Assembly (NCBI GenBank): GCA_920105625.2
Contig: OV050030.1
Location: 406,921,034-406,985,033 of the forward strand
Reading direction: 5' to 3'
Length of the DNA stretch: 64,000 nucleotides
Source of the DNA: Clusia tigrina
Lineage: Eukaryota; Arthropoda; Insecta; Diptera; Clusiidae
Of the stretch, positions 23,282-33,840 are shown one piece after another. The stretch's first letter is position 1; each line of letters starts with the position of its first letter. A program made the translations under genes and the position numbers. Below the pieces are notes generated by a model. That model did not search any database, was not told where the DNA came from, and saw only the letters and a list, made by a program, of their open reading frames with translations.

Positions 23282-23302
23282 ATAGGAACCTCTGCGTTCT
23301 GA
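21599..23302 (+). CDS. RTE ORF2 reverse transcriptase, N-terminally truncated, open
   Basis: The frame is open from the element border at 21599 and reads into flanking comF DNA before a TGA at 23300. It lacks the endonuclease domain. It carries the thumb-to-palm order of RTE polymerases: WREHFSKLLNGD, KNKAAGADGIPAELFKAGG, NYRRISLLNIAYKV, GFRPGKGTIDQMF, FVDFKAAFDS, GFRQGDSLSC, the catalytic box YADDIDIIG, and NEDKTKYLV. It ends with the C-terminal LPVLLYGAETWT and RIYGPICVCGEYRIRWNNEL segments and a GGGRRRGSPPLRWKDQV end. The catalytic Asp residues are intact. Because it lacks a promoter and the endonuclease it is unlikely to be active, but it is the least decayed ORF in this block. Confidence 0.9.
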   Translation, partial: HENGNLVTDVQSIFTLWREHFSKLLNGDSANDNNEDEPDPTVADDEHEGVPPDYDEVLLAIRRLKKNKAAGADGIPAELFKAGGDELTKRMHQLICKIWSEESMPSNWNLSVLCPIQKNGDPAISANYRRISLLNIAYKVLSSVLCERLKPIANELIGPYQCGFRPGKGTIDQMFTLRQILEKTLEKQIDIHHLFVDFKAAFDSTERSQLYAAMSEFCVPAKLIRLCKMTVSTTTGSVKIGNDLSEPFVTERGFRQGDSLSCVFFNLMLEKIVRAADLNRTGTIFQKSVMLLAYADDIDIIGHNSRAVSVAFSGLEREARRVGVAVNEDKTKYLVSTHKESQRLGHHVTVGDYQFEVVMDFIYLGTSINTTNDVSKEIKRRINLANRCYFGLSRQLRSRALSRRTKITLYKALILPVLLYGAETWTIANNDERALGAFERKILRRIYGPICVCGEYRIRWNNELYELYADIDIVQRIKTQRLRWLGLDEGAPAKNVFESMPPGGGRRRGSPPLRWKDQVQEDLAALGVSNWRQHARSRDDWRRLITQQITRNGCTPIMMMMIGTSAF

Positions 23303-23849
23303 AATGTATCCTGATTAGCTTGGTGTATCCACTTTGCATAGATTTTTACGTAATTCAAATGATCAAAAAATTTTAAATTTATAATCATGTTGATCATAAG
23401 CAAAAACTGATCTTAATACTTTAAACGGTGGAGGATTGATGATGCACTTACCACACGTGTAAATATTGCCTGAGATTACTACGCCACAAACATTGCAGTA
23501 ATGCTTAGTTAGAAAATTGTTTTTTTTTTAGTTGCATTCACTACACAGATTAAGATTTTCGTCAATGATACATTCGCAACTTCCGCATACGCTTGGAAAT
23601 ATGAGATTTGTAGCTTTCTTTAGTAAGCGAAGGTTCACAACTCATTAAATATATTATAAAATAATTTATATAGTATAGCTAAAGTAACTTAAGCCTACAC
23701 CCTTTCACTTTTTATTTCATTTCAATATAGTTCATACTGCTGAGGGCCATAAAAGCAGAACTTTTAACTCAGTTTGTGGTATACCATTGACTTAAGTAGT
23801 CTTTGAATTATCCTTAGAACCTGTACATGATCTCAAGAAAGGAATAAAC

Positions 23850-24660
23850 TAAGAGATAATGTATATAAGTTAGGATATATGAGGAGTGATATAAGTCGGG
23901 AAAGATTTGAGATTATGTTACCAGATCTAGAGTCCTGTAGAAAAAAACAAAGCCAAGAAAACTTGATTTCTACGATGTATTTTGTGGAGTGTTAACGTTC
24001 TGAAAAGCGGTTGTCAGTGGAGAATGCTACCAAAAGAGTTTCCAAAATAGCGCAATTGTTACGACTATTTTAAGAAGTGGAGTGAAAAACCAGATGCAGA
24101 TAAAGAAAGTGTTCTGGAGCTGGTGTTAAAACAAAATAGTTGGCGTGGTCCGTCAAAACAATGGTCGGAAAGAAAAAACCCGCTTCTGCATAATTGATGC
24201 ACAGAGTGTAAAAAATGCAGATACTGCTGAAGAAAAAGGCTATGATGCAGGCAAAAGATTTCAGGAATAAAACTCCATATTGCAGTAGATACGCAAGGTG
24301 TGCCCCATGCAGTTTATATAAGAACAGCAGAGATAACTGACCGTAGCAGTGCTGTGAGAATGGTCGAAAATGCAAAAGAAAACCTCTCGGGAGTTAAAAA
24401 TGTACTGGTTGATGCAGGCTATACTGGAGAGAGTTTTGCAACTCTAATAAAAACGATTTTTGGTGCAACCGTTGAAGTGATGAAAATAAATGAATTACAT
24501 TCCTTTGTTGTATTGCCCAACAGATGGGTTGTGGAGCGATCTTGTGCTTGGTTAGAAAAATGTAGAAGATTGTGCAAAAATTGTGAGCGAAAACTCAATA
24601 CTAGCCTACAAATGGTCGTTCTGGCTTTCACTGCCTTACTTCTGAAAAGATTATGAACAG
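23850..24660 (+). pseudogene. IS5-family transposase, Wolbachia-type
   Basis: A frameshifted transposase runs from about 23879 (MRSDISRERFEIMLPDLES), through a region in several frames that includes CIIDAQSVKNADTAEEKGYD. It ends in an open C-terminal part (24300-24656): GVPHAVYIRTAEITDRSSA, NVLVDAGYTGESFATL and VVERSCAWLEKCRRLCKNCE. These are the second Asp and the catalytic Glu contexts of IS5/IS1031-group DDE enzymes common in Wolbachia. At least four frameshifts precede 24300. It sits between comF and the protease gene. I could not define its terminal inverted repeats. Confidence 0.85.
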
Positions 24661-24682
24661 GCTGTAATCTTGATGACTTCCT

Positions 24683-26166
24683 TTAGATCTCATATATAGA
24701 ACCACTCCTATGTTCCCCATTTCTTCGATCTGGTAAACGATTTTCCTTATTTTGCAAGGATTCCTGCTCTATAAAAATAGCCTCTTGTAAGTTCATTATA
24801 TTACGCAAAGGTATTACAGATAGTTTCTTTCCTGGCCAAGTGTTAAGAAACTGTACTCCTCCAGTATAAACAGCCATCAACGCATAATAAACTGCCCACC
24901 AACCACAGTCACTTCCATTCTTTAAAAACTATTTCGTTCTCTTTACAAAAAGGGAGCAATATTAAGGTAGTCTGATCATCCACAAAGGTTGTACCCTTAG
25001 TCAAACCTTCCTTTAATCTTTCAGGAATCTTTTTTTCAGCAAGAGAATCAAAAAAGAAAACTTGATACTGATCATTATTTATTTCTTCACCCAATAAATT
25101 TCTATATTTTTTAGGCAGCAATACCCAGCTAATCCAGTGAGAACCTCCTTCTTTTTTATCAATACCAGTCGAATCATTAGTAAGAACTGTTTCAGTGTTA
25201 GCTATAGAAATAAAAGGCTTATCTACCTCAGCACCATAATGATCATTTATTTCAGAACCATCTTCAACTCTTTGACAAATATGTTTCAGTGAATCTCTAA
25301 AAGCTTCCTCGTTATTAAACCCGAAGTTAATAGGACTAATATAATAGGCAACCCGATTATCATTATTTGCAATCGCCTTATTCATAAAATTCTTTATATG
25401 ATCAATATCTGCCCATTCTCTAGAATTACCTGAATCATCACTACCGAATGTTACTTGGTTTAGTCCATGGTAAATATCAATTGCAGTAAGATGAATTTTG
25501 CCTTGTAAAGAATCGTGATTAGATTGAGCCTGCACTTGTGACTGTTGTTCTGCTCCTTCCTCAAAATCATAAATGAAAGAAGGGCTGTTTCTATCTACTA
25601 CACCATAAATCTCTTCCCTAGAAACTTCTATAGCTTCTTCAATATCTTTTTCAATGCTACTAAGAAGTGGTACAAAATGGTTCCTGTAATTAACTATATA
25701 AATTAATATTAATCCATCTATCTCTTCATCTCTTAATTCTATAACCTTAATTTTCACGCCATACTCTTCACATATCATTTTTCCTTCAATTTCGAGTCTT
25801 CATCAACTTTAGAATTTTTACCTCTGAGTCAGAACTAGGATTTTTAATATCTTCTGCAGTGAATTCAATACGTGGTGAGGTTTCTCACTCTCTCTATTTA
25901 GAGACTTATTAAACCATGAATCATTTTGCAGAGCACTCAATTCTTTCTGTGCATATTACTTGCAGCTTCTCCGTAAAGACTTTGCTAAACCTTTTATCAC
26001 TTGTAATTAGACCATTACTTTTTAGTTCATTCAACCCTTGAGCAACTGAATCAAAAAAACAATCCCCTTCACCTACAGCAGCTCCTATTTTAAAGCCTTT
26101 AGGTAATTCTTCTCTTAATTTCTTTAACAGTTTTTCACGTTCTTTTCTTTCCGCTATTTTCTTCAT
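24683..26166 (-). pseudogene. OTU plus Ulp1 double cysteine-protease gene, symbiont-type
   Basis: The N-terminal part (26166-25921) starts with a basic helix, then the OTU nucleophile motif GEGDCFFDSVAQGL. After a stop at 25921 and a frame change near 25800, OTU homology resumes with MICEEYGVKIKVIEL and NHFVPLL, carrying the expected His. From about 25500 a C48/Ulp1-type fold follows: LTAIDIYHGLNQVTFG, the His motif GGSHWISWVLLP, the Asp motif QVFFFDSLAEK, and then the Cys motif GSDCGWW at about 24890, one frame away from the preceding ORF. Such enzymes remove ubiquitin or ubiquitin-like modifiers. OTU and Ulp1 modules occur together in large Rickettsiales effector proteins, including relatives of the CifB family. 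At least three lesions make it inactive here. Confidence 0.8.
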
Positions 26167-26622
26167 ATATGAGTTTAAAAATTGAAATAGGATCCCTAGT
26201 AACTTATCTAGGAGCTCCTATCACGTCATAATTTTGATCTTGTTGACCTTGCATAACTTTCACCTATCAATATCTATCTTAGTAACTATTTGAATTGTAT
26301 AACTTTCATCATACTATTTATTACTAAAATATTGTTGCAATTCAATATATTTCTTTAATAAAAATTTAATCATCCATAGATGGCGGCAATATAATTGATA
26401 GTGGTGTTCTAAAGAGAACTTAATTAAAGCCAACCAAAACGAAAGAAAAGCGATGTTTTTTATTTCGATTTCTCTTTGCTATTCTTAAATCAATCTCTAT
26501 TAATTTAGCATTAAATATTATGAATATCTAAATAATCTTATTTCAGCAACCAAAACCAGCTGTTGTGAGAAGATATTGTTTTGGGATGTGTTGGTCTACC
26601 GTGCAAGATCATTGATATCTTC
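26167..26622. other. Intergenic spacer between repeat-protein and protease genes
   Basis: AT-rich, about 30% G+C by eye, without ORFs. Both flanking genes run on the minus strand, so the spacer would hold the upstream region of the protease gene. No promoter can be assigned. Confidence 0.45.
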
Positions 26623-28903
26623 TTATTTGCTTTTCCCTATTCCACTAATACTCTGTTGTTGAAGCGATATATCATCCAAGGGAGTGAAAGGAACTCTTCT
26701 AACTTTTTCATATAGTGTACTAAATACCTCACGCCGATTATTTTTGACAAGATTGTTTAAATATTCTGTTCTATTTCCTGCCTTATCAAAACAAAGATCA
26801 TATAACTTTTCAAAAATGTGACAAGTATTTATCCCTACTCCATATAATATCTTACTTGATAAATTTTTTGGTGTAAAAAGTTTTTCCTTGGCGAAGAAGT
26901 GATTTAAATGATTTTCTTTAAAACATGATGTGTGAAAATTTCTTAAAATAGAAGAGGCATTCTTTCCTGCCATGGTTAACACATTTGATAGATAATCCGG
27001 CTTAAAACCAACCTTATAGAAATCATTTAAAAACTGTGTTGCGTTTCCCGTCTCATCAAAACAAACATCATGAAAATTTTTTAAAGCAGAACAAATATTG
27101 GCTTTTGCTCCGTGTAATATCCCAGATAAATTAATTGCTGTAAAACCTCCTTCTTTATTTAAAAAATGGTATAAATACTTTTTTGTCTCTCCTATAAAAC
27201 AAAAATCGTGAAATTTTTTGAAACTATCAGCTGATCCACTCAGTATACTACATAAATCACATGGCCTAAAACCTTCCTTATAGAAATCATTTAAAAGCTT
27301 TGTTCTTTCCCTTTTCCCATTAAAACAAACACTATGCAGCTTTTTTAAATTAGAAGAAGCATGAACCCCTGATCCACATAACATACAGGATAAGTTGCTT
27401 GGCTTAAAACCCTCCTTACAGAAATCATCTAAAAGTTCTGTTCTTTCCCCTTTTTCATCGAAACACAGATCATGCAATTTTTGAAAAGCATCCTTAGCAT
27501 TAGCTCCTGCTCTACTTAACATACTAGATAAGTTATGTAGCGTAAAACTTTCTTCCTCATCTTTTTTCTTAACAAAGTGCTCTAAATGTTGAGTTTTACT
27601 TCCTTCTGCATCAAGCCAAAGATCATATAATTCTTTAAAAGCTTTTGCAGCATTAGCTCCCGCTCCACCTAAAATACTTGATATATTAGATAGATTTATT
27701 CCTTCTTTTCCAAGAGTTTTTAAATATCGTGACTTTTTTCCGTTCTGATCAAACCAAAGATCATATAATTCTTTAAAAGCTTTTGCTGCATTAGCTCTTG
27801 ATCGATGTAAAATACTGGACATATTAGCTAAACTCATTCCGTTTTCTTCTAGACTTTTTAAATATTGAGTTTTATTTCCTTCTGCATCAAACCAAAGGTT
27901 ATATAATTCTTTAAAAGCTTTTACAGCATTAGCTCCTACTCCACTTAAGATACTAGACATACGAACTAGATTTACTCCACATTCTTCCAGTTTTATTAAG
28001 TATCGTGTTTTTTCCCCGTTCTGATCAAACCAAAGGTCATATAATTCTTTAAAAGCTGTTGTAGCATTAGCTCCTGCTTTACCTAAAATACTGGATACAT
28101 TAGGTAGATTTACTCCTTCTTTCTCTAGAGTTTTTAAATATTGAGTTTTATTTCCTTCCGTATCAAACCAAAGGTCATATAATTCTTTAAAAGCTTTTGT
28201 AGCATTAGCTCCTACTCCACTTAAGATACTAGACATACGAACTAGATCTACTCCACTTTCTTCTAGTTTTATAAGGTATCGTGTTTTTTCCCCGTTCTGA
28301 TCAAACCAAAGATCGTATAATTCTTTAAAAGCTCTAGAAGCATTAGCTCCTGCTCCATGCAAAATACTAGACATATTAGCTAAACTCATTCCCGTTTCTT
28401 CTAGAGTTTTTAAATATCGTGTCTTTCATATAATGCTTTAAAGCTTTTACAGCATTAGCTCCTGCCTTACTTAAAATACTGGAGATACTAGATAGATTTA
28501 TTCGGTTTGCTTCTAGAGTTTTCAAGTATTGAGTTTTATTTCCTTCTGCATCAAACCAGAGATCGTATAATTCTTTAAAAGCTTTTGCAGCATTAGCTCT
28601 TGATCGATGTAAAATACTGGACATATTAGCTGGGTTTATTCCATTTCTTTTCAGAATTTCTAGTCTTTTTTCTCTAATTAAAAAATCTAAGAACTGATCA
28701 AATTCAGGTGTTCCATCTCTACCAATCACACTTTTAGCAAATTTAGTTTCCTCATTGTGTAGCCTCTTCGATACTACGTCAACACAACGCCTCCGTTTTC
28801 CAGAGCTAGGACCATCTTTAGGACTTTCCTTGGCTGAACTCCTTGAATCACTACTTTGTTCTCGTAGTCGTTTCGATTTTGCCAGAGTGTCGCTAGGATC
28901 CAT
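26623..28903 (-). pseudogene. Tandem helical-repeat protein resembling TALE-like repeats
   Basis: The start at 28903 gives an N-terminus with basic, nuclear-signal-like patches (KSKRLREQ; GKRRRCVDVVSKR). Fourteen repeats of about 46 residues follow. The core is a short helix (NMSSIL), two highly variable residues (HG, SG, GK, HR, GG, SR, CG, TM, YG and others), then GAN and a second helix (AFKELYDLWFD), a turn with G and a third helix (YLKTLEE-like). The first seven or so are nearly identical at DNA level; the last five are diverged and Cys-rich. Helix, variable pair, Gly-containing loop and long helix is the plan of TALE and Bat repeats, though these units are longer than 33-35 residues. A deletion near 28430 in repeat 2 shifts frame. 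The end is KSK at 26623. Function is unknown; DNA binding is inference. Confidence 0.75.
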
Positions 28904-31900
28904 ATTCGATGTGGGTGTTAAGACCTCTTCGCCGTAGCGCGCTCTGCGCTACTCTCCCTGGAGAACTGCAGAAACTACAAATCTTGTTTATTTTACGGTC
29001 GCGAATTACCACTTAGCACTTATCACCAGGGTTAGCTATTCGGCTACCCTTTCCACAATTTCCGCACAATATTTTATAACTACCTTGGAAGATTTTCAGA
29101 AATAAATTCCGCACCAAAAAAATTGCAACCGTCAACACGCTCTTCACAAAAATGTGTGTGAATCTGCCACATAATTCCAGGAATACAATATCGTTCTCAC
29201 TCAAAGCGGCACGACCAGGGCACACCTAAAAGGTAGTCGCAAGGGAGAATTGCTCTTCTTCTTGTTTTCGTTTTGACGTGTCCTTGAAAGCTACTAAGTT
29301 CGATATACAGCAGCCAAAGTGTGGTAAGAAGTAAGTTTGCTGCAGCTGACGCTTAATAGGAGAAAAATTCAGAATTGCTTTGCATAAAAGCAAAAGTAGT
29401 TGGAATTTGAAGGTGGTTATACGAGTATACAATAAAAAGATACAAGGTGGCTGCAAGAACAAATTTTTTTCAACCAACTTTCCCTCAGTAGCAGTCAAAT
29501 TTGAAATTATAGAAAAATGCGATCAAAACAAATACGCAAACAATTGCAACTAGAGTTTTGATTCGAGTGAATAAGAGTTTTTTAATTATTATTTTTGTAA
29601 AGTTTGAACATTATGAAGAAATTAGGAGACTATTTAACCATTAAATATGTTTTAAATGAATTGTGTGCCACTTTAAGCAGCTCTTATGTATTCTTCCATT
29701 CCTCTCAATTTCGTTTATTTTGATTTCACATTGCTTATGTTTGACAATTCCGGAGGTACGAAATTCACCTTGCAGCCACCATGTAAGTAAATTCACCTTG
29801 AAAAAGATACAAACTTATGTGCAAAATAAATTTTAAAAATCATGTTTTTAATAATAAAACTGAATTTGTATAAATAAAATCCATAAAATTAAATAATAAT
29901 TAAAAAAAGTATTAAATGAAAATTACAATAAACTCATTTTAGGTACTTGGTAGTTATAAACCTGGTTTCGTTTACTCCCAAAGGGAGCAGAAAAAAGGAA
30001 GAAAAAGAAGAGAAATTTCACAAAAAAGAAATGGTTATTAAAAACATTATTTTGAACAACAAATTATAAAAGAGTAAGCTAGGAATATTATAAATTTATA
30101 TTGTTTTTTATTTATAATAATTCAAGCAATATAATGATTCTTAACTCTAAACGTGTCGGCATATGATACGACAGCGTCTGCGGCTCATCCGCTACGCGCA
30201 GGCTCGGTAGAGTATGATTCATCTGGACACGATGACATTTTATACCAGCAATACATCAGTTGATAGATTTATAGATTTTTTTTCAAGAGGGAGGGGAAAT
30301 CTCCAAAAAGTCACGGGGGCTACGACCACACAAGATTGCGAGATTTTAAGTCGCTAAAACAATCATCCTAACCTAACAGTTACGCTAATCCTCAAAGGCC
30401 TGGTAGCGATTTAGGAAGGGTATTAAACAGATATACAAAGAGAATTACTCGCGGTTTGAAAGAAAAAGTGTTATTTTCGATTTTAACATATGTTTGGTTA
30501 CATTCAAAAAAATTTGCAGTATTATTTATATCGAACTGAATGAAATAAAAAAATATAAATATTGTCGCATAAAAATATTTCTTATTATTTTTATTATTGT
30601 TGTATTAATTTTTAATTTACTAATTAGAAATACTATACATTTTATTTTGATTTCACCTGGCAATGCTCCAAATTCCATATTCAAATTCCATTCCAATCTG
30701 TTCTCCGAACAACACAAGAAATCTACAAAACAGCTGGTCAGACGCAAATCGGCTTTTCGCAAGGAGTAAAAAAATTTGAAATAAAGTAAAGCCGCGAAAT
30801 TATCGACTGTGGTTGGAAAATTAAATTTATTGCAGTTGGCAATGCAAGGAAAACACTTGAGGAGTTAAATTATGTGAACAAATTTGGATTTTGCCTGATC
30901 ACAAATTGCAAATGCAGACTTTACAGCAGTTGCAACAAAGAAAATATTGAATACCGCGCATTTGTTTAAATACTTCCTTGGAATTGAGAAAAAAATCCTA
31001 AATTGTGAAATTGCTTAATATGAGGACATAGCAGATGGATTTCCAATGAAATAGCATAATATTTTTGGTGAATCAATACGCAAATGCAATGCACCGGTGC
31101 AAAAATGTAGTTAATACAGAAGACGATTGTGGCAGGGGAAAAAAACTGCACTGTTGGGTTTCGATGGGCTCGTAGGCTGTGTCGGCAAATTCAGTTACGC
31201 CGATTTGGCCGAGATTTATTAAATGGTTGTTTTTTGCCACTTTTATAATTCAGTCCAACACAATTTGTAATAGCCCGGCGTCTCATTGGTACATATAAAT
31301 TGAAAATTTTTTATTTTTGTATAATATAAAAAATACTTTTCGTATTATTTCCAGACTGTGCATACTTGAAAAAATAATACGGTCGATTATAACGGGGAAA
31401 GTGCACTGTATGGATCGTTTTTCCTGTGGTTGTGTCGTGTTATGAACACGATTTATTAGATGCGTGGTTCCTGGCATTTTTGTATTTCATTTAACCCGAC
31501 ATTTAATTAATTTCTAATATCCCCACATCCAGCATAAGTACGTATATATTGAAAATTTTGTGTTTTTGGAAAAAAATAATAGATTTTTTTTGTATTATTT
31601 CCAAGTAGTGCATATTTTGCACCCCCTTCTGTCGTTCAAAGAGGCGTAGCTGAACCATTATAAACCCGCGGGTAAGATAGTTTTCATTCCACATATTGTC
31701 TCTTTACTATCGTATGCAAAAACAACCACCCAAACCTATGCCAAAGCGGCACAGCGGTGTTGTGGGCTTTTTTCACAAAATTGCCGCTGGCAGAAATCAC
31801 TAACTTTGCGAGTGAGGAGATAAATTTGCAAGCCACTGTAATGGATGCTGGCGCTCTTGTATTGACTATGAAGTTTATGTAGCAGTGCTCTACTGAGGCC

Positions 31901-32559
31901 GTCGCCGGCGATGTGACTGGGCGTCGGAGTTCTCCAGTAAGGCCGGCAATGTTACTGGTGTAAATTAGCCGAATTGAACATTTGTGGAAGCATATTGGCC
32001 ACCTTCAACGCTGTTCAGTATGAGAACTCAAGCAGGTGAATAGTTTTAATTTAGTTTGTAAGAAAGTCAAAAACGGCTACTACTGTAGGCGTATCCAAAA
32101 TGAGTTGCGTAAATATTTGTGAAATTCTCATAGCTAAATTTGGCTGCTTATAATTTAGGCTTAAGTTTAATTAATAATATATTCTTTAATAGTATAAACT
32201 GAGCTCATTTGAAATTAAGGAATTTTGAATGTGTCTGCATTGGAGTTTTCCATTCCTAAGCATTCAATTTATCCAAATGAATGCATCACTTTGATATTCA
32301 TGTCCGACGCCTTTTCTTTTGTCGTCTTAAATTATTCTTGTGGACTTGTTTTAATTAGTTCATTATTCACGACATGGAGATGATAATGGTCAAATTATTT
32401 ATTTTATTTACAACAATTTATTATAATACATAATGCTATAATATTATAATTAATTAATATTATGAGTGCTTGCTGTTGAGTCCATTTAATTGCGTTAGTT
32501 TGGTGTCTAGTTATGTAAAAAAAAGAAAAAACTACTTATTATTTGCTTAATTAAGGTGA
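28904..32559. other. Non-genic fly-type DNA after the bacterial block
   Basis: No recognisable gene. The border of the bacterial block lies just beyond 28903; directly outside is a G+C-rich inverted pair (GTAGCGCG ... CGCTAC) at 28933-28953. The region 31200-31690 contains two diverged copies of a segment with ATATTGAAAATTTT and GTATTATTTCC spaced about 240-260 bases apart. Short ORFs elsewhere (for example 29013-29498) have no recognisable content. Confidence 0.45.
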
Positions 32560-33393
32560 TATAAATCGGCAGATTTTAGAAATATAATGAGTCTGCCTCT
32601 GTTTGAGGGATTGACATAAGTGCTGAAAACGGTGGATTAGAGTTGAAGTATTGCCGCATGATTTTTCAAAAGCGACACTATCATCCATGAGATGGTGAGG
32701 AGTTAGGGTAGATCCGCATCCTTAGCATGTTGGTCCACTTTCTCCGGTTAAAAGATGAAGGTGTGATATTTTTGTATGGCCAATTCTCAAACGAGTTACG
32801 ACCGAACAATCACGACGATTGGAATTCGCTGGAAAGCGTGTGGTATATTTTGATGGGTTGATGGCTTTATACGCGTGATTGAAAGAAGCCCTCTAGTTTG
32901 ACTCCACTTTATATTGTTGAGTATCTCTCTTTCAATGCCAGGGATAGCTACATAAATGGCAGGGGTGTGTGCCGGCGTTTCTGGTGGCTGAGTCAGCTAG
33001 TTCGTTGCCCTCTACGCCTTGGTGGTTGGGGACCCACAGTAAGTTTATTTTTCTGGCAGATTTAATGGAAATTTCGCGTATTTCAGCGAGTAAATTGTTG
33101 TTATTGTAGAGATCTTGTATCCCAAAGATGGTTGATAGGCCGGCAGTAGCGATTACAAACTTCCCTTTGTTGGTCTGTGCATATTTTGCCGCTTCGAAGG
33201 CAGCGGCTGCTTGAGCTGCAAATACAGAGTAGTAAGATGGGAGTATGCCTGTTGATATGTTTGATCCATTCGAATTGACAACAGCGAAAGACGTGACTGT
33301 TTCAGTCTTCGATCCGTCGATATATAACCATCTCCAGTTCTTCCGGTTGTGCTCAGACAGTTCTTTCATGAATAGTTTTTGTAAAATGTACAA
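32560..33393 (-). pseudogene. Non-LTR retrotransposon RNase H and C-terminal remnant
   Basis: The open part (33393-32932) is an RNase H domain: WLYIDGSKTETVTSFAVV with the first catalytic Asp, SVFAAQAAAAFEAAKYA, KFVIATAGLSTIFGI, where the usual TDS has become TAG, and LLWVPNHQGVEGNELADSA near the fourth acidic position. Past a stop, further frames show VTRLRIGHTK and a Cys/His terminal segment (about 32830-32560). This arrangement fits I/R1-type ORF2 ends. The loss of the second catalytic Asp and the stops make it inactive. Confidence 0.75.
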
Positions 33394-33461
33394 CTAGTGG
33401 TTAGTTTGCTATGTTGGTGAGGTGCGGTGTTGATTAATGAATGGTTTAGTAACTAGGGAGC

Positions 33462-33570
33462 TGTTTTTTTTTTTTTTTTTTTTTTTGTTTATTGTTCCAG
33501 TTTATTGATTATTGATTAAGTACAAAACACATTTTATAGATATTAACAATCATATCGAACGATGAAAAAT

Positions 33571-33612
<42 letters not shown>
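33462..33612. repeat. Poly-T run and (TA)n microsatellite
   Basis: A T run at 33464-33486 and a pure TA repeat at 33576-33612, with another T-rich run to 33786. Because the neighbouring retrotransposon lies on the minus strand, these correspond to A-rich 3' tails. Confidence 0.8.
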
Positions 33613-33616
<4 letters not shown>

Positions 33617-33840
33617 TTTTAAAGTTACTGGATCCTCAGACGGCTTATTATTCCGTGTATGAGAGGATATATAAAAGCAATAGAAAAGGAAAAGAGTAAT
33701 AAATATATTATCAAAAAACAAAGAAAACAAAAGAAAAACTTATTTTTGTTTTTTTTGTTTTTTTTTTTCTTTTTTCTTTTTTTTTTACGTATAAAGCTAA
33801 TTAGATATCACAATTTTTAGTTTTAAGCTTTTAGATTTAA

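Larger units (their letters stand above)
21274..23638 (-). pseudogene. comF: comF-family phosphoribosyltransferase, split by a retroposon
   Basis: ComF proteins pair an N-terminal zinc-finger region with a phosphoribosyltransferase-like domain. The 5' half (23638-23282) shows VCGSCECII, NLCSEC, a stop in an A-run, then HYCNVCGVVISGNIYTCGKC and VLRSVFAYDQHDYKF. The 3' half (21597-21274) starts IPLHKMRLFKRK. It has a small deletion at about 21560 that shifts frame, continues NQAALLAKELSKLSNLSYTP and RLRHTAPQAGLSLKLRDKN, has an in-frame TAA near 21430, then has the PRPP-loop motif VILVDDVVTTGATV and the end AKEVRVLSQ with TGA at 21276. A 1,684 bp RTE element separates the halves. It is tandem with the ankyrin gene, which starts 80 bases further on. 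Confidence 0.9.

Noticed and set aside
24683..26166. Host SUMO protease gene
   Set aside because: No introns, bacterial neighbours, coupled OTU domain, and the Cys motif context GSDCGWW differ from insect Ulp1.
17060..28903. Bacterial contamination or chimeric assembly
   Set aside because: Every gene is degenerate and insect retroelements with proper features (7-bp duplication, RTE tail) lie inside; live Wolbachia DNA would be intact.
26623..28903. Ankyrin, pentatricopeptide or leucine-rich repeat protein
   Set aside because: The 46-residue unit lacks the TPLHxAA, 35-residue PPR and LxxLxLxxN signatures.
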